DNA from: Uranotaenia lowii
Taxonomy: Eukaryota > Arthropoda > Insecta > Diptera > Culicidae
Length of the DNA stretch: 64,000 nt
Reading direction: 5' to 3'
NCBI RefSeq assembly: GCF_029784155.1
Contig: NC_073692.1
Span: 72,103,544 to 72,167,543 of the forward strand
Part shown: positions 10,968 to 22,549 of the stretch, one piece after another
Layout: every line of letters begins with the position of its first letter
How positions within the stretch are numbered: position 1 is the stretch's first letter
Made by a program: the position numbers and the translations under genes
Notes under the pieces: generated by a model
Told to the model about the DNA's origin: nothing
Databases searched by the model: none
Seen by the model: the letters and a program-made list of their open reading frames with translations, nothing else

Positions 10968-11388
10968 TAAATATTTTGTTTGATAAGTTTTTTTTGTGAT
11001 CGAGAATATTTGGCAGTGCTCAACAAAATTTTCCCGTAGAAATATTTATGAAATTTTCATGTATTCCTGAAAAAATATTTAAAAATATTTTGAGGACAAT
11101 GAAGTTACATTAAGAAACTTGATGTTTCTTCTTCTATCTGTACAATCTCTTGATATGTGTATAAATAAGGTGCATGGCTGATTCCATTTTTTGCTACGCT
11201 CTCAAGGAGACGTCTCTTGCTTCTCTTTGGACCGTGGCAGTTCGGCATAATCCAGGCCAATTGTCAGGGCTTTAAGCGTAGCACTATCGACTTCCCTAAA
11301 GATCTCGTATCCTGTATCTCTCGTTTCTCATTTCTCATTTCTTATTCCTTATTCCGCATTTTTCATTTCACATTTCTCGTTTCGCTTC
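10968..11388. other. No gene seen
   Basis: AT-rich sequence grading into degenerate CATTTCTC words from about 11325, which precede the regular 7-bp satellite. Confidence 0.5.
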
Positions 11389-12631
11389 TTCTCATCTCTC
11401 ATCTCTCATCTCTCATCTCTCATCTCTCATCTATCATCTCTCATCTTTCATCTCTCATCTCTCATCTTTCATCTCTCATCTCTCATCTCTCATCTCTCAT
11501 CTCTCATCTCTCATCTCTCATCTCTCATCTCTCATCTCTCATCTCTCATCTCTCATATCTCATCTCTCATTTCTCATCTCTCATCTCTCATCTCTCATCT
11601 CTCATCTCTCATCTCTCATCTCTCATCTCTCATCTCTCATCTCTCATCTCTCATCTCTCATCTCTCATCTCTCATCTCTCATCTCTCATCTCTCATCTCT
11701 CATCTCTCATCTCTCATCTCTCATCTCTCATCTCTCATCTCTCATCTCTCATCTCTCATCTCTCATCTCTCATCTCTCATCTCTCATCTCTCATCTCTCA
11801 TCTCTCATCTCTCATCTCTCATCTCTCATCTCTCATCTCTCATCTCTCATCTCTCATCTCTCATCTCTCATCTCTCATCTCTCATCTCTCATCTCTCATC
11901 TCTCATCTCTCATCTCTCATCTCTCATCTCTCATCTCTCATCTCTCATCTCTCATCTCTCATCTCTCATCTCTCATCTCTCATCTCTCATCTCTCATCTC
12001 TCATCTCTCATCTCTCATCTCTCATCTCTCATCTCTCATCTCTCATCTCTCATCTCTCATCTCTCATCTCTCATCTCTCATCTCTCATCTCTCATCTCTC
12101 ATCTCTCATCTCTCATCTCTCATCTCTCATCTCTCATCTCTCATCTCTCATCTCTCAACTCTCAACTCTCATCCCTCAACTCTCAACTCTCATCTCTCAT
12201 CTCTCATCTCTCATCTCTCATCTCTCATCACTCATCTCTCATCTCTCATCTCTCATCTCTCATCTCTCATCTCTCATCTCTCATCTCTCATCTCTCATCT
12301 CTCATCTCTCATTTCTCATCTCTCATCTCTCATCTCTCATCTCTCATCTCTCATCTCTCATCTCTCATCTCTCATCTCTCAACTCTCATCTCTCATCTCT
12401 CAACTCTCAACTCTCAACTCTCATCTCTCATCTCTCATCTCTCATCTCTCATCTCTCATCTCTCATCTCTCATCTCTCATCTCTCATCTCTCATCTCTCA
12501 TCTCTCATCTCTCATCTCTCATCTCTCATCTCTCATCTCTCATTTCTCATCTCTCATCTCTCATCTCTCATTTCTCATCTCTCATCTCTCATCTCTCATC
12601 TCTCATCTCTCATCTCTCATCTCTCATCTCT
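11389..12631. repeat. 7-bp satellite (TCTCATC)n, about 178 units
   Basis: Regular CTCATCT units run for 1.24 kb with scattered one-base variants (TTCTCAT, CTCAACT, CATATCT). The CTCAACT variants cluster near 12155-12190 and 12378-12420, which suggests local amplification. Three units make 21 bp, so a 538-aa frame reading SLISHLS stays open across it; this is an artefact of the period. The array lies downstream of exon 3 of the B3GLCT homologue, probably inside its third intron. Confidence 0.97.
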
Positions 12632-13353
12632 TTTCACTAATCTTACATTTGTATCAGTAACTATCACTATGAAAATCAATCTGTGCCAAATTTCAGTACC
12701 TACAATTAAGCATAATTTGGAGGTGCCTCAAAGCGCTCAAATTTTCGATGTTTCAACTCTTGCAAATCGTCAAGGGAAGAACCAAAGGACATCGGGAAAA
12801 TCTAAATTTGGATTTCGATGTCAAATGACTTGAAATGCATGAAACGTCGAGATTTGCGGTTCGAAAAATATCTTTCACGGTCTTTATATTTTTTCAATCC
12901 AATGGAATAAATTTATTGACACAAGTATTTTGTGGCGTTCATTGTCAAAGGATGAAACATGTATCGAATGTTGGGTCAAAATTAGTCTAATCGAAAAAAA
13001 AACCATTAGACATTCCTTTTTCCTCAAACAACAAAACCTTTCTAGTGACCGTGGCCAATACGCACACATCAAGGAAAAGCTAGTAACTATTATCGCATGA
13101 TTAGCTATGGTGGTAAATCACTGAACCGCAAAAGTTTATGCAACGATGAGCCGGGTTCAAAGCTGAAATAAAATCTACCTCATTCCTCCAGTAGCTTTTT
13201 TCCAATTTTTCCATTATACTATCAGCCTCGCCATTGTTAGTTCGGCACTCGTGGTGAGTTTTCCATATTGACTTGATATTTCCCGTTAAGATGGAAAGCT
13301 CTAACTTTTCAATCACTTTCAACGGGACGATATAAATAGGTGAGAAAACTTAC
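12632..13353. other. Probable intron 3 sequence of the B3GLCT homologue; no exon found
   Basis: The minus strand was read for the expected next part of the protein (the start of the catalytic GT31 domain) and nothing matching was found. Short frames here (62-73 aa) are not recognisable. Confidence 0.4.
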
Positions 13354-13683
13354 ACCTGGTTCCATTAGGGCGGCTCCGACCATGATGGCGCATCCCTGGC
13401 TGGGACGTCGATGGGCGCAAAAGTAGGACCGGGAAGATAGCGGCTGACCGGTGCCGCCATTCCAAACCAGCAGGGCAAACTCGTGGCCAGCATCGATGAA
13501 GAATTCGGTCAGCTTAGTTCCGGCTGCCGACAGAAGCCGGCACAGGTGATCCACCAGCGGAATGGAAAGGGCGATTCCCGCCCGCAGATACGGATAAAGG
13601 AAGCTTGATGGATTTTTGAAAAATGCAAAGTGATGAATAATGGTAGCCTCGCGGTCGTACAGCGGATATCCGAGAAAGAGGTC
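13354..13683 (-). CDS. B3GLCT: Beta-1,3-glucosyltransferase (B3GLCT) homologue, exon 3
   Basis: The exon encodes about 110 residues beginning DLFLGYPLYDREATIIHH and containing NPSSFLYPYLRAGIALSIP, DHLCRLL, FFIDAGHEFALLVW and GTGQPL. From memory of the family, vertebrate B3GLCT has the equivalent WFLGKALHDEEATIIHH, AAGWALSIPLVNKL, TIDLKHEIALYIW and GGGPPL in the same order, so the assignment is firm. B3GLCT adds glucose to O-linked fucose on thrombospondin type 1 repeats in the ER. This segment is the end of the N-terminal, Fringe-like half; the catalytic half should follow but is not visible in the window. The acceptor is 'tgcattctttcgcag' just above 13683. The donor reads CAGGTGTAAGT, so the exon ends at 13356 or 13354. 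The last ~20 residues (after YFCAHRRP) match the family poorly. Confidence 0.88.
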
Positions 13684-13992
13684 CTGCGAAAGAATGCAGA
13701 AGTACAAGCATTAGTCCAGCGGTAATAAAGAAATTTGTGCGGTTGATGGCGGTCTTTTCAGAAAAATACAGAACCAATTAGGTTGATTGTTAAAATGATA
13801 ACAAATCTGAAATCTAAAAAAAAGTGGTAACATTTTTTATTTATGCATGCTGGAAATTCAATCAAACTCATTCTCTTTTTCTTTAATAAAAAACAGATAA
13901 ACTAGAATTTTGGTGACTTAAGTTGAATTTTTTTGACATATTTTTATTTTTTTATCATTTTGAAAATTATGCCTTTTTTTGCAATTTTTGAT
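13684..13992 (-). other. B3GLCT intron 2, segment next to exon 3
   Basis: This lies between the exon 3 acceptor and the 9-bp satellite. It is AT-rich and contains no further exon. Confidence 0.7.
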
Positions 13993-16900
13993 ATTTTTGT
14001 CATTTTTGTCATTTTTGTCATTTTTGTCATTTTTGTCATTTTTGTCATTTTTGTCATTTTTGTCATTTTTGTCATTTTTGTCATTTTTGTCATTTTTGTC
14101 ATTTTTGTCATTTTTGTCATTTTTGTCATTTTTGTCATTTTTGTCATTTTTGTCATTTTTGTCATTTTTGTCATTTTTGTCATTTTTGTCATTTTTGTCA
14201 TTTTTGTCATTTTTGTCATTTTTGTCATTTTTGTCATTTTTGTCATTTTTGTCATTTTTGTCATTTTTGTCATTTTTGTCATTTTTGTCATTTTTGTCAT
14301 TTTTGTCATTTTTGTCATTTTTGTCATTTTTGTCATTTTTGTCATTTTTGTCATTTTTGTCATTTTTGTCATTTTTGTCATTTTTGTCATTTTTGTCATT
14401 TTTGTCATTTTTGTCATTTTTGTCATTTTTGTCATTTTTGTCATTTTTGTCATTTTTGTCATTTTTGTCATTTTTGTCATTTTTGTCATTTTTGTCATTT
14501 TTGTCATTTTTGTCATTTTTGTCATTTTTGTCATTTTTGTCATTTTTGTCATTTTTGTCATTTTTGTCATTTTTGTCATTTTTGTCATTTTTGTCATTTT
14601 TGTCATTTTTGTCATTTTTGTCATTTTTGTCATTTTTGTAATTTTTGTAATTTTTGTAATTTTTGTCATTTTTGTCATTTTTGTCATTTTTGTCATTTTT
14701 GTCATTTTTGTCATTTTTGTCATTTTTGTCATTTTTGTCATTTTTGTCATTTTTGTCATTTTTGTCATTTTTGTCATTTTTGTCATTTTTGTCATTTTTG
14801 TCATTTTTGTCATTTTTGTCATTTTTGTCATTTTTGTCATTTTTGTCATTTTTGTCATTTTTGTCATTTTTGTCATTTTTGTCATTTTTGTCATTTTTGT
14901 CATTTTTGTCATTTTTGTCATTTTTGTCATTTTTGTCATTTTTGTCATTTTTGTCATTTTTGTCATTTTTGTCATTTTTGTCATTTTTGTCATTTTTGTC
15001 ATTTTTGTCATTTTTGTCATTTTTGTCATTTTTGTCATTTTTGTCATTTTTGTCATTTTTGTCATTTTTGTCATTTTTGTCATTTTTGTCATTTTTGTTA
15101 TTTTTGTCATTTTTGTCATTTTTGTCATTTTTGTCATTTTTGTCATTTTTGTCATTTTTGTCATTTTTGTCATTTTTGTCATTTTTGTCATTTTTGTCAT
15201 TTTTGTCATTTTTGTCATTTTTGTCATTTTTGTCATTTTTGTCATTTTTGTCATTTTTGTCATTTTTGTCATTTTTGTCATTTTTGTCATTTTTGTCATT
15301 TTTGTCATTTTTGTCATTTTTGTCATTTTTGTCATTTTTGTCATTTTTGTCATTTTTGTCATTTTTGTCAATTTTGTCATTTTTGTCATTTTTGTCATTT
15401 TTGTCATTTTTGTCATTTTTGTCATTTTTGTCATTTTTGTCATTTTTGTCATTTTTGTCATTTTTGTCATTTTTGTCATTTTTGTCATTTTTGTCATTTT
15501 TGTCATTTTTGCCATTTTTGTCATTTTTGTCAATTTTGTCATTTTTGTCATTTTTGTCATTTTTGTCAATTTTGTCAATTTTGTCATTTTTGTCATTTTT
15601 GTCATTTTTGTCATTTTTGTCATTTTTGTCATTTTTGTCAATTTTGTCAATTTTGTCATTTTTGTCATTTTTGTCATTTTTGTCATTTTTGTCATTTTTG
15701 TCATTTTTGTCATTTTTGTCATTTTTGTCATTTTTGTCATTTTTGTCATTTTTGTCATTTTTGTCATTTTTGTCATTTTTGTCATTTTTGTCATTTTTGT
15801 CATTTTTGTCATTTTTGTCATTTTTGTCATTTTTGTCATTTTTGTCATTTTTGTCATTTTTGTCATTTTTGTCATTTTTGTCATTTTTGTCATTTTTGTC
15901 ATTTTTGTCATTTTTGTCATTTTTGTCATTTTTGTCATTTTTGTCATTTTTGTCATTTTTGTCATTTTTGTCATTTTTGTCATTTTTGTCATTTTTGTCA
16001 TTTTTGTCATTTTTGTCATTTTTGTCATTTTTGTCATTTTTGTCATTTTTGTCATTTTTGTCATTTTTGTCATTTTTGTCATTTTTGTCATTTTTGTCAT
16101 TTTTGTCATTTTTGTCATTTTTGTCATTTTTGTCATTTTTGTCATTTTTGTCATTTTTGTCATTTTTGTCATTTTTGTCATTTTTGTCATTTTTGTCATT
16201 TTTGTCATTTTTGTCATTTTTGTCATTTTTGTCATTTTTGTCATTTTTGTCATTTTTGTCATTTTTGTCATTTTTGTCATTTTTGTCATTTTTGTCATTT
16301 TTGTCATTTTTGTCATTTTTGTCATTTTTGTCATTTTTGTCATTTTTGTCATTTTTGTCATTTTTGTCATTTTTGTCATTTTTGTCATTTTTGTCATTTT
16401 TGTCATTTTTGTCATTTTTGTCATTTTTGTCATTTTTGTCATTTTTGTCATTTTTGTCATTTTTGTCATTTTTGTCATTTTTGTCATTTTTGTCATTTTT
16501 GTCATTTTTGTCATTTTTGTCATTTTTGTCATTTTTGTCATTTTTGTCATTTTTGTCATTTTTGTCATTTTTGTCATTTTTGTCATTTTTGTCATTTTTG
16601 TCATTTTTGTCATTTTTGTCATTTTTGTCATTTTTGTCATTTTTGTCATTTTTGTCATTTTTGTCATTTTTGTCATTTTTGTCATTTTTGTCATTTTTGT
16701 CATTTTTGTCATTTTTGTCATTTTTGTCATTTTTGTCATTTTTGTCATTTTTGTCATTTTTGTCATTTTTGTCATTTTTGTCATTTTTGTCATTTTTGTC
16801 ATTTTTGTCATTTTTGTCATTTTTGTCATTTTTGTCATTTTTGTCATTTTTGTCATTTTTGTCATTTTTGTCATTTTTGTCATTTTTGTCATTTTTGTCA

Positions 16901-17105
16901 ATTTTGTCATTTTTGTCATTTTTGTCAATTTTGTCAATTTTGTCATTTTTGTCATTTTTGTCATTTTTGTCATTTTTGTCATTTTTGTCATTTTTGTCAT
17001 TTTTGTCATTTTTGTCATTTTTGTCATTTTTGTCATTTTTGTCATTTTTGTCATTTTTGTCATTTTTGTCATTTTTGTCATTTTTGTCATTTTTGTCATT
17101 TTTGT
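13993..17105. repeat. 9-bp satellite (TTTTTGTCA)n, array 1, about 346 units, inside B3GLCT intron 2
   Basis: The array is 3.1 kb and very regular. Variants are TTTTTGTAA (three in a row at about 14638-14660), CAATTTTGT (clusters at about 15370, 15530-15650 and 16900-16940), one TTATTTTTG at about 15098 and one GCCATT at about 15511. Because the unit is 9 bp, every frame without a stop in the unit stays open; the apparent proteins of 200-1071 aa (FVI, SFL, MTK repeats) are artefacts. The gene is on the minus strand, so its pre-mRNA would carry (UGACAAAAA)n. Confidence 0.98.
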
Positions 17106-17665
17106 AAATTGTTTCATTTTTTGTGAATTCAGGCTGGATTTTTTGTAGTCGATTCGAGTAAAAATTAATAAAAAAAAGGGAGGGATTTTAACTTTTTTTC
17201 CAACGGCCCATACTTTCAGTTTTCAGAATCGTCTGAAATAGCTGTGGGTTCATATTAGAAAATTTAATCAAACTGTATCATCTTCATCCAACAGATAATG
17301 AAACGATATTTTTCCTTCATTCTTGACACGAAAGCCGGCCGGAGTAAAGTCGGGCCAGATAGATGAATGGATTGTTCCGAACAATGTTTGCGTTAAGCCA
17401 CTTTCCATCAACAAAATCACCACACCGGTAAAGCTACGTGATACCGTTTTGCGAAACTGCTCCAGAAAACCCCAATTACTAGAGTATAAAACAAACAAGT
17501 TCAGGAAAATTCCAGTTCCCTTTCCATTCATTGGGGCTGTACAGCTTTTTCAGGGGATCATCTCTAGGATGGATAAACATGGCCTCTTTTTTTTTGGTAA
17601 GGTTGACCGCCGTGAGGAAAACTCATTTCTGGAATGACGACGACGACGATGGATGGATAACTCAC
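17106..17665 (-). other. B3GLCT intron 2, segment next to exon 2
   Basis: This lies between the satellite and the exon 2 donor. Open frames of 87 aa (minus) and 104 aa (plus) overlap here; neither is recognisable and both fall within the intron. Confidence 0.6.
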
Positions 17666-17899
17666 CTGACGATAATCCTCTTTGGCCAAATGGTGCACTA
17701 ATAGGCTAACGTTTACGTGGCTATTTTCCTCGCAGATGATGAGCCAGCGGGTTTGAACCGATGTCGTCCGGAGGATGTTGGCCCGCAGCCTTCTCAGGAT
17801 CGGTGTGATGGCCCAGGAGCCCTCGTGGTCCTCGAACAGCTCATGCGAAAGGTGCACATTCGGAGGTTGACTTCCGGTGGTGATGGCGCTCTGCTGTTC
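17666..17899 (-). CDS. B3GLCT: Beta-1,3-glucosyltransferase (B3GLCT) homologue, exon 2
   Basis: This 78-codon, phase 0-0 exon runs from EQQSAITTGSQPPNVHLSHE to HHLAKEDYRQ. The core LFEDHEGSWAITPILRRL followed by TRWLIICEENSHVNVSLLV aligns with vertebrate B3GLCT LAKQEGAWTILPLLPHF and SSWIFFCEEETRIQIPKLL (recalled from the family). The CEE motif is the degenerate acidic motif of the N-terminal glycosyltransferase-like half. The acceptor is ATGACCCAG before 17899; the donor is CAG|GTGAGT below 17666. Splicing to exon 3 is in phase and yields ...EDYRQ-DLFLGY..., matching family order. The GC-rich third positions contrast with the surrounding AT-rich repeats, as expected of host coding sequence. 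Confidence 0.9.
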
Positions 17900-18114
17900 C
17901 TGGGTCATGATTCGATTAGAGAAAGAAACTTACTAGAATGATTCTGATAGCTGATTGAATTTCGTTGAGAACGTGTAGGCATCGGAAAATTTAAATTTGG
18001 ATGCGGATACATTATTACGATTATAATATTTGATTTTCGTTTGTTGATGTAATCCAAAAAACTTTTTGAATTCTTAGCGTCCTTTATGTCGATGATTCTC
18101 CGGTGTTTACTTAC
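17900..18114 (-). other. B3GLCT intron 1
   Basis: This 215-bp intron has donor AAC|GTAAGT at 18114 and an acceptor ending CCCAG at 17900. It has no other feature. Confidence 0.75.
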
Positions 18115-18282
18115 GTTCACTTTTGCAATGTCAGACTGCTGTTTCAGGATGCTGCTCCTTAGCTTGTTGGCACGCTGGGAGTGGTACAGAGTCGGCTGAC
18201 TAAGTACCAGATACGATATCTCCAGGGGATCTGTAATCGGTAGAGTTAGGAGAGAAAAAACCACAATGAGCAACATAAGCAA
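18115..18282 (-). CDS. B3GLCT: Beta-1,3-glucosyltransferase (B3GLCT) homologue, exon 1 with start codon and signal peptide
   Basis: The exon has 56 codons and ends in phase 0. It opens MLMLLIVVFSLLTLPITDP, a plausible ER signal peptide with a hydrophobic core and no upstream in-frame ATG. It then continues LEISYLVLSQPTLYHSQRA and NKLRSSILKQQSDIAKVN. Vertebrate B3GLCT has IQSQPNSFHA and AEQLKKSILKQAADL at this point, so both the order and spacing fit. The donor is GTGAAC|GTAAGT. An alternative is that 'ccgattacag' just inside the ATG is an acceptor and the true start lies further upstream, but the frame reached by the only nearby donor contains a stop, so I prefer the ATG at 18282. The gene has no visible regulatory elements beyond lying next to GC-richer, apparently unique sequence. 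Confidence 0.82.
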
Positions 18283-18312
18283 TTACCGAACGCTTCCAAT
18301 GGGGATTATTCC

Positions 18313-18837
18313 ATGATGGCAGCAGTTAAGGGCAAACCATTTTATTCCTCCAAAAGAACCCACTTGCCCCACAGCAGTCCATTAGCCGACAAAGTGCTAA
18401 AAGTTAATCCGGAAAGTATAGTTTTCCTCGAGCCCTACACAAGACAATCTTTCTACTTTATGGTTTTCGAGGTCGACCGAGACCAGTTCAGGTTCAGGTG
18501 CAAATATGTAGTTTGTGGCACCGGAGTTGGTTCCTACTATCGCTTTTATTTTATTTTTCTGGCTCCTTACCATCCCCCAAATTTTGGGGGAAATCGTTGT
18601 TCCAGTTCATTTGAAAGCAATGCTAAGGGCTTTAATAGGGTGGGCGCCCTCCTCCATTGCAAGGCGAAACTAAATCAGTGGCTCAATCAGGTTACACTGT
18701 GTAAAGAAGTTGCTGCTCTGGATAGTGCAAGTGTGCAAATCCTTCCCAAACTTTACGGCTGTTTCCATTCAGCTGTGGCTTTGCCATGCAGAACAGCGAA
18801 TCAGCCGTTGGCGAAATTGGGGCTAGGGTGTGTATGA
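18313..18837 (+). other. Open frame of 174 codons divergent from B3GLCT; doubtful gene
   Basis: The frame starts 30 bp from the B3GLCT start codon on the opposite strand. I do not recognise the product. It has runs such as FYFMVFEVDRDQFRFRC and YRFYFIFLAPYHPPNFGG and no clear domain. The sequence is less AT-rich than its surroundings and may simply be the promoter and 5' leader region of B3GLCT. It could also be a single-exon gene or the first exon of one. Confidence 0.15.
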
Positions 18838-19553
18838 AAAAGAATTGCAGTTGGACCCACGCAATAGATCAGCTTTTCGTCATTCGAAAAGTCGTAATCA
18901 TTAAATATTAGAACAGAATTTGACACCGTAAAATGTGGTGAATCGGATATTTTACCTTGTAGGTATGGAATTTATACAGCATGTTTCTACACTCAATGAC
19001 AAAAGTTAGTTACCATTTAAAATTTTCATCATAATTTCCTGATCCTTTTTAATTCCTTCAAGACTGTCATGAAATTTTTATTCTGAAAAACTAAGTTAAT
19101 ATATCAGTTTAATTCATTTTTTTCTTATCGCCAGATTTTAGTGGAACAAAAGTAAATAACCGTAAGCGAAAAAATGTATAAATTCATCAAAATTCAAATA
19201 GATAACAAGTGAAACCATAACGTTAATTCTGAAAAAAGTTTTAATATGGTGTTTCATTTCATGTCTGAGCACGATTTATCACAATTTTATAATCACAATT
19301 TAGAAGCAAATCTTATTTTTATTTCACTTAGGTATGTTCACTATTGTCTTCTTTTAAAGTGATTCAATACATTCAATTCATTGTGCCATTGGCCACGAAC
19401 CATTGCATTTTTACCGAATTTTCCGGTGAAAATTTATGTCTCCGTCTTGTCAATACTTGGGCCATTTTGAACAGTGTAATATTGGTCACCCGGAACGTTT
19501 TATATTCAAATTTGGTATTGTCTTCGATAATAACGCACACCGATTTTCCACAC
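18838..19553. other. No gene seen
   Basis: AT-rich sequence with a 77-aa frame (19344-19577) that resembles nothing recognisable. Confidence 0.45.
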
Positions 19554-19574
19554 AGCAGTTTATCTTACAGTTTA

Positions 19575-20725
19575 TGAAAGAGTAGGCGTTGGTCGAAAGT
19601 GCAACACGCGTTTAATCGTAGCTGCGAAATTTTCGGATGAGAAAAATCCTTATATTTAAGTGAAAATCGAACTATTTTGTTTGTGATTAAGTGTACCATT
19701 CTACGAATAACGTGTGTCACAGGCACAATCGGACCTTGTTATCGGGGCATATTTAAATGATGGAAATTACGAAGAAAATGGGATTCCAAATAACGGGCTC
19801 GCCTTCCAGAAAAAGTTTTCTATTATAATTTTGCAGGATCACTTCACAGCACATTCAGGTTCAGGTTGCCTTGAACCATATGAGAAGTTTAATTTTCGTG
19901 TTCGTTCCGGGAATGTTGTGTGAAATGTTTCTTCTGGCGATACTGAAGTGTGATTTTTTTCAAACAACGCGAAAATTTTTGTTTGAGAACGATGTTGCTG
20001 ATGTTTGTGTTAACGTGGGGCTCGACTACTTTGATTGAAACAAAAAGTACAAAAATGAATGTTGTGTTATATGTAATATTAATATGGGTGAAATGAAAAA
20101 TCATTGGAGAGAAAAATTAAAAGGCATTGCCTGATTAGAAAAAAAATCAATGGAAAGAATACAGAAAAAAAAACTGAATCCTTACGAGGTGTATGTGAAC
20201 GGCTAACTGAACCCTCCAAAGCTGTTTGCAAAATTCGGGAAAATTTGACCTGTAGTTTGTTGCCGTTCCCATGGAAGATAAGTATCCTTGATAATTTCTG
20301 TTTTATTGATGGTGTGGTAAGTTATTATGATGATCAATGTTATAAATTATTAAATGTATAATAGCTTAACTCTATTCAAGGGGATTAGTGGGGGGTTGGA
20401 TAGGACATCAAACGAACGAAAGACTGAAATACAATGGATTGTGGGTCCAAGCCAGCCGGAGTATCTCGGCAAATTTGGAATTTTGCGAAAGATACTACGG
20501 TACCTTTTCATAACTCTAAATTTGTTTCGAACAGTTTGAAGAGAGTTTGGTGAGTCAAACCTATCCCAAACCAGTGGTAACTGACCCCTTGGTAGTGCTG
20601 CAATTATTGTTGATGAGTTAAGGATGAACAATATTTGAATGTGCGATCGAGACTTCCCGTACCGCCTCGGGTCGAAAGACCTATCAGCCACTGGTGGGTT
20701 CAACTACATACATACATACATACAT
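19575..20725 (+). mobile_element. Retroposon C1 with 21-bp target duplication and (CATA)n tail
   Basis: A perfect 21-bp direct repeat starting 'agcagtttatcttacagt' flanks the insert at 19554-19574 and 20726-20746. The plus-strand 3' end is a CATACATA tail. Bases 20362-20725 match the 3' part of the insertion at 22550-23904 closely, but the remaining 790 bp do not obviously match. No reverse transcriptase or other recognisable protein is encoded; the conserved minus-strand frame in the 3' part differs at many amino acids between copies and is probably fortuitous. The insertion is recent because the duplication has no mismatch. Confidence 0.82.
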
Positions 20726-20746
20726 AGCAGTTTATCTTACAGTTTA

Positions 20747-22019
20747 CGGGCTCCTGCATTGACGGAAGCTACAGGCTTTTGACTCCGCTTTGGCTTTCTT
20801 CTATGTCTATGTCTTCTTCTACGTCTTCTATGTTTGTCACGATAGACTGAGATTGTCAGAATTTTTCAAAAAACGTGACCAGCCGGGGAAATCCTGGCTA
20901 TTTGATCTATAAACATGGCAAAAACCAGGCATTTGAATTTCAAACTTTCAACCAAAAATCCAAGCAATGTCCGGGCAAATTTGGTCAAAACGCAGGGATT
21001 ATTCAACGAAAATCAAGACTTAATTCACTTCAAACGTTTTAGGCTTCCAAAATACTAAATTATGATTATAACGATAAAACTTGCTCATAAACTTAAACCT
21101 AGCATTTTTGTTTGATTTTGCAAATGAAGTGCATAAATCGGAGCAAAATCCGGACATGTTTCAACAAAATCCGGGCGAACGAGCCGGACCAGACTTTTTC
21201 AAAATTTTGATTAAAATATCTGGACAAGTCCGGATAGAAGTAAGTAGGCGATGGTTTGTTGAAGTATTTTGTTATTGTAAAATTGCATGTTAAATTGTTT
21301 GTGCCCGAATCAATAGGCGATGGAAGCGCTGACGAATTTGGGTGATGGTTTTGCATTAGTGCAAGTGGGATGCAGCTATAATTTAACCCAACTTTTGACA
21401 GTTCTAAAGGCGTTTTTCTTAAGGAGCAAAAGAATAACTTTTCGCTTCCATCGCCCATTTTCCGTTGATTTCGTTTCCTTCCAGCCGGTGACATCGTTGA
21501 ATGATTAGCTACAAGAGATAAAAAAACTTGCATCTTCAACAATTGGTGAGTTCGTTTCATTATCCTTCTCATTCATTTATTCTGCACTGATGCTGCAATC
21601 CATGAGTTTCTACCTGAGAATATTCAGAAGCCTTCAAAATTTAAAAATTCTGAAATACCATTTATTAGGTAATTTATAAAGAGACATGAGGTGATCCCCG
21701 CAATTTTCGGGGAGTGGGGGGATTTTTTTTCAATTTCAATTTACTTTTTAAACTTAAGAAGAACATCGTCGGAAACATTTTCGGGATTCATTTCGATTGA
21801 AATTACTATTATTATTTGAAACAAGTAGATGGAAGAAAAGTGAAATGCGCATAAAAATGTCGTCAGCAATCGTCGTAAAATCAGGGGATTCTTCCCATTA
21901 TGTTGTGCCTTGGAACACGATAGTTTGTTTATGTGCTCGTTTTATAAATCATGTTACAGGTTGGAAATTTCCGATATTTATCCATGTTTTCTATTTTAAA
22001 GTTCAATTTGCGGTGCTTG
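20747..22019. other. No gene seen; degenerate CCGGGCAAAT-type repeat words
   Basis: Words such as 'gtccgggcaaatttgg', 'aaatccggacatg' and 'aatccgggcgaac' recur between 20880 and 21240 and again at 24775-24845 and 40190-40260, suggesting an old DNA-transposon family. Frames up to 157 aa here are not recognisable. The segment from about 21690 begins another dispersed repeat. Confidence 0.45.
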
Positions 22020-22270
22020 TATGCAAAAATAATTGCATACTATATCGTTGCACAAAACTTGTAAATCAAGTAATTTTGTACCGAGTAATTCAATCAAATC
22101 AAGAAAACAAAAGGTGAAATAACATCCATCTTCTTAAATTTGTTTTTTGGTCTTTTAATCTTTCAGATATTGGAATTTTTAATCGAAATTTACATAAATA
22201 ACTTCAAACTTTATTTATTTCCCCCTTCGGGTTTTTTTAAATTTCGAAGCAGGCGGGGGGGGTTGACGAA
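22020..22270 (+). repeat. Dispersed repeat D, copy 1
   Basis: 'aattgcatactatatcgt', 'aggtgaaataac' and 'aaactttatttatt' occur in the same order at 25828-26030. The right end, 'cccccttcgggttttttt' followed by a G8 run, matches 26865-26920. No coding capacity is seen. Confidence 0.6.
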
Positions 22271-22526
22271 AGAAGAAATTGATATTTGTTCATTCCGCAA
22301 AATATTTTGGAACAGTTAATTTCAAAAGATTTCGTGGTGGTAGGTGATAGTTTTTTCTCTGTGATTTCAATATCTTTTTTCAAGACGAGTAAAGGAGCGA
22401 GCGACTAGAGATGATGGCGCACAATCATCCGAAACATGTAGTTTAATTAAACGTACAGTTAAGTTATTAATACTATACAATTTATCAATTGATTCAATGT
22501 ATACTGCATTGTTTTGGATTTCTGTG
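22271..22526. other. No gene seen
   Basis: AT-rich sequence leading to the left target duplication of the next insertion. Confidence 0.5.
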
Positions 22527-22549
22527 CAGAAAAACCTCATTTTTCATAA

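Noticed and set aside
11217..12833. 538-codon frame reading SLISHLS repeats
   Set aside because: Three 7-bp units make 21 bp, so the frame stays open; the sequence is simple satellite.
1..13300. Remaining exons of B3GLCT (catalytic GT31 half)
   Set aside because: Minus-strand frames left of 13354 were read for the expected acidic DxD-type and glycine-rich blocks and none was found; the exons probably lie outside the window.
13933..17148. 1,071- and 1,057-codon frames across array 1
   Set aside because: Same artefact; in addition the array lies inside an intron of the B3GLCT homologue.
17268..17531. 87-codon minus-strand frame as a coding exon
   Set aside because: It lies between exons 2 and 3 of B3GLCT, which already join in phase, and resembles nothing in the family.
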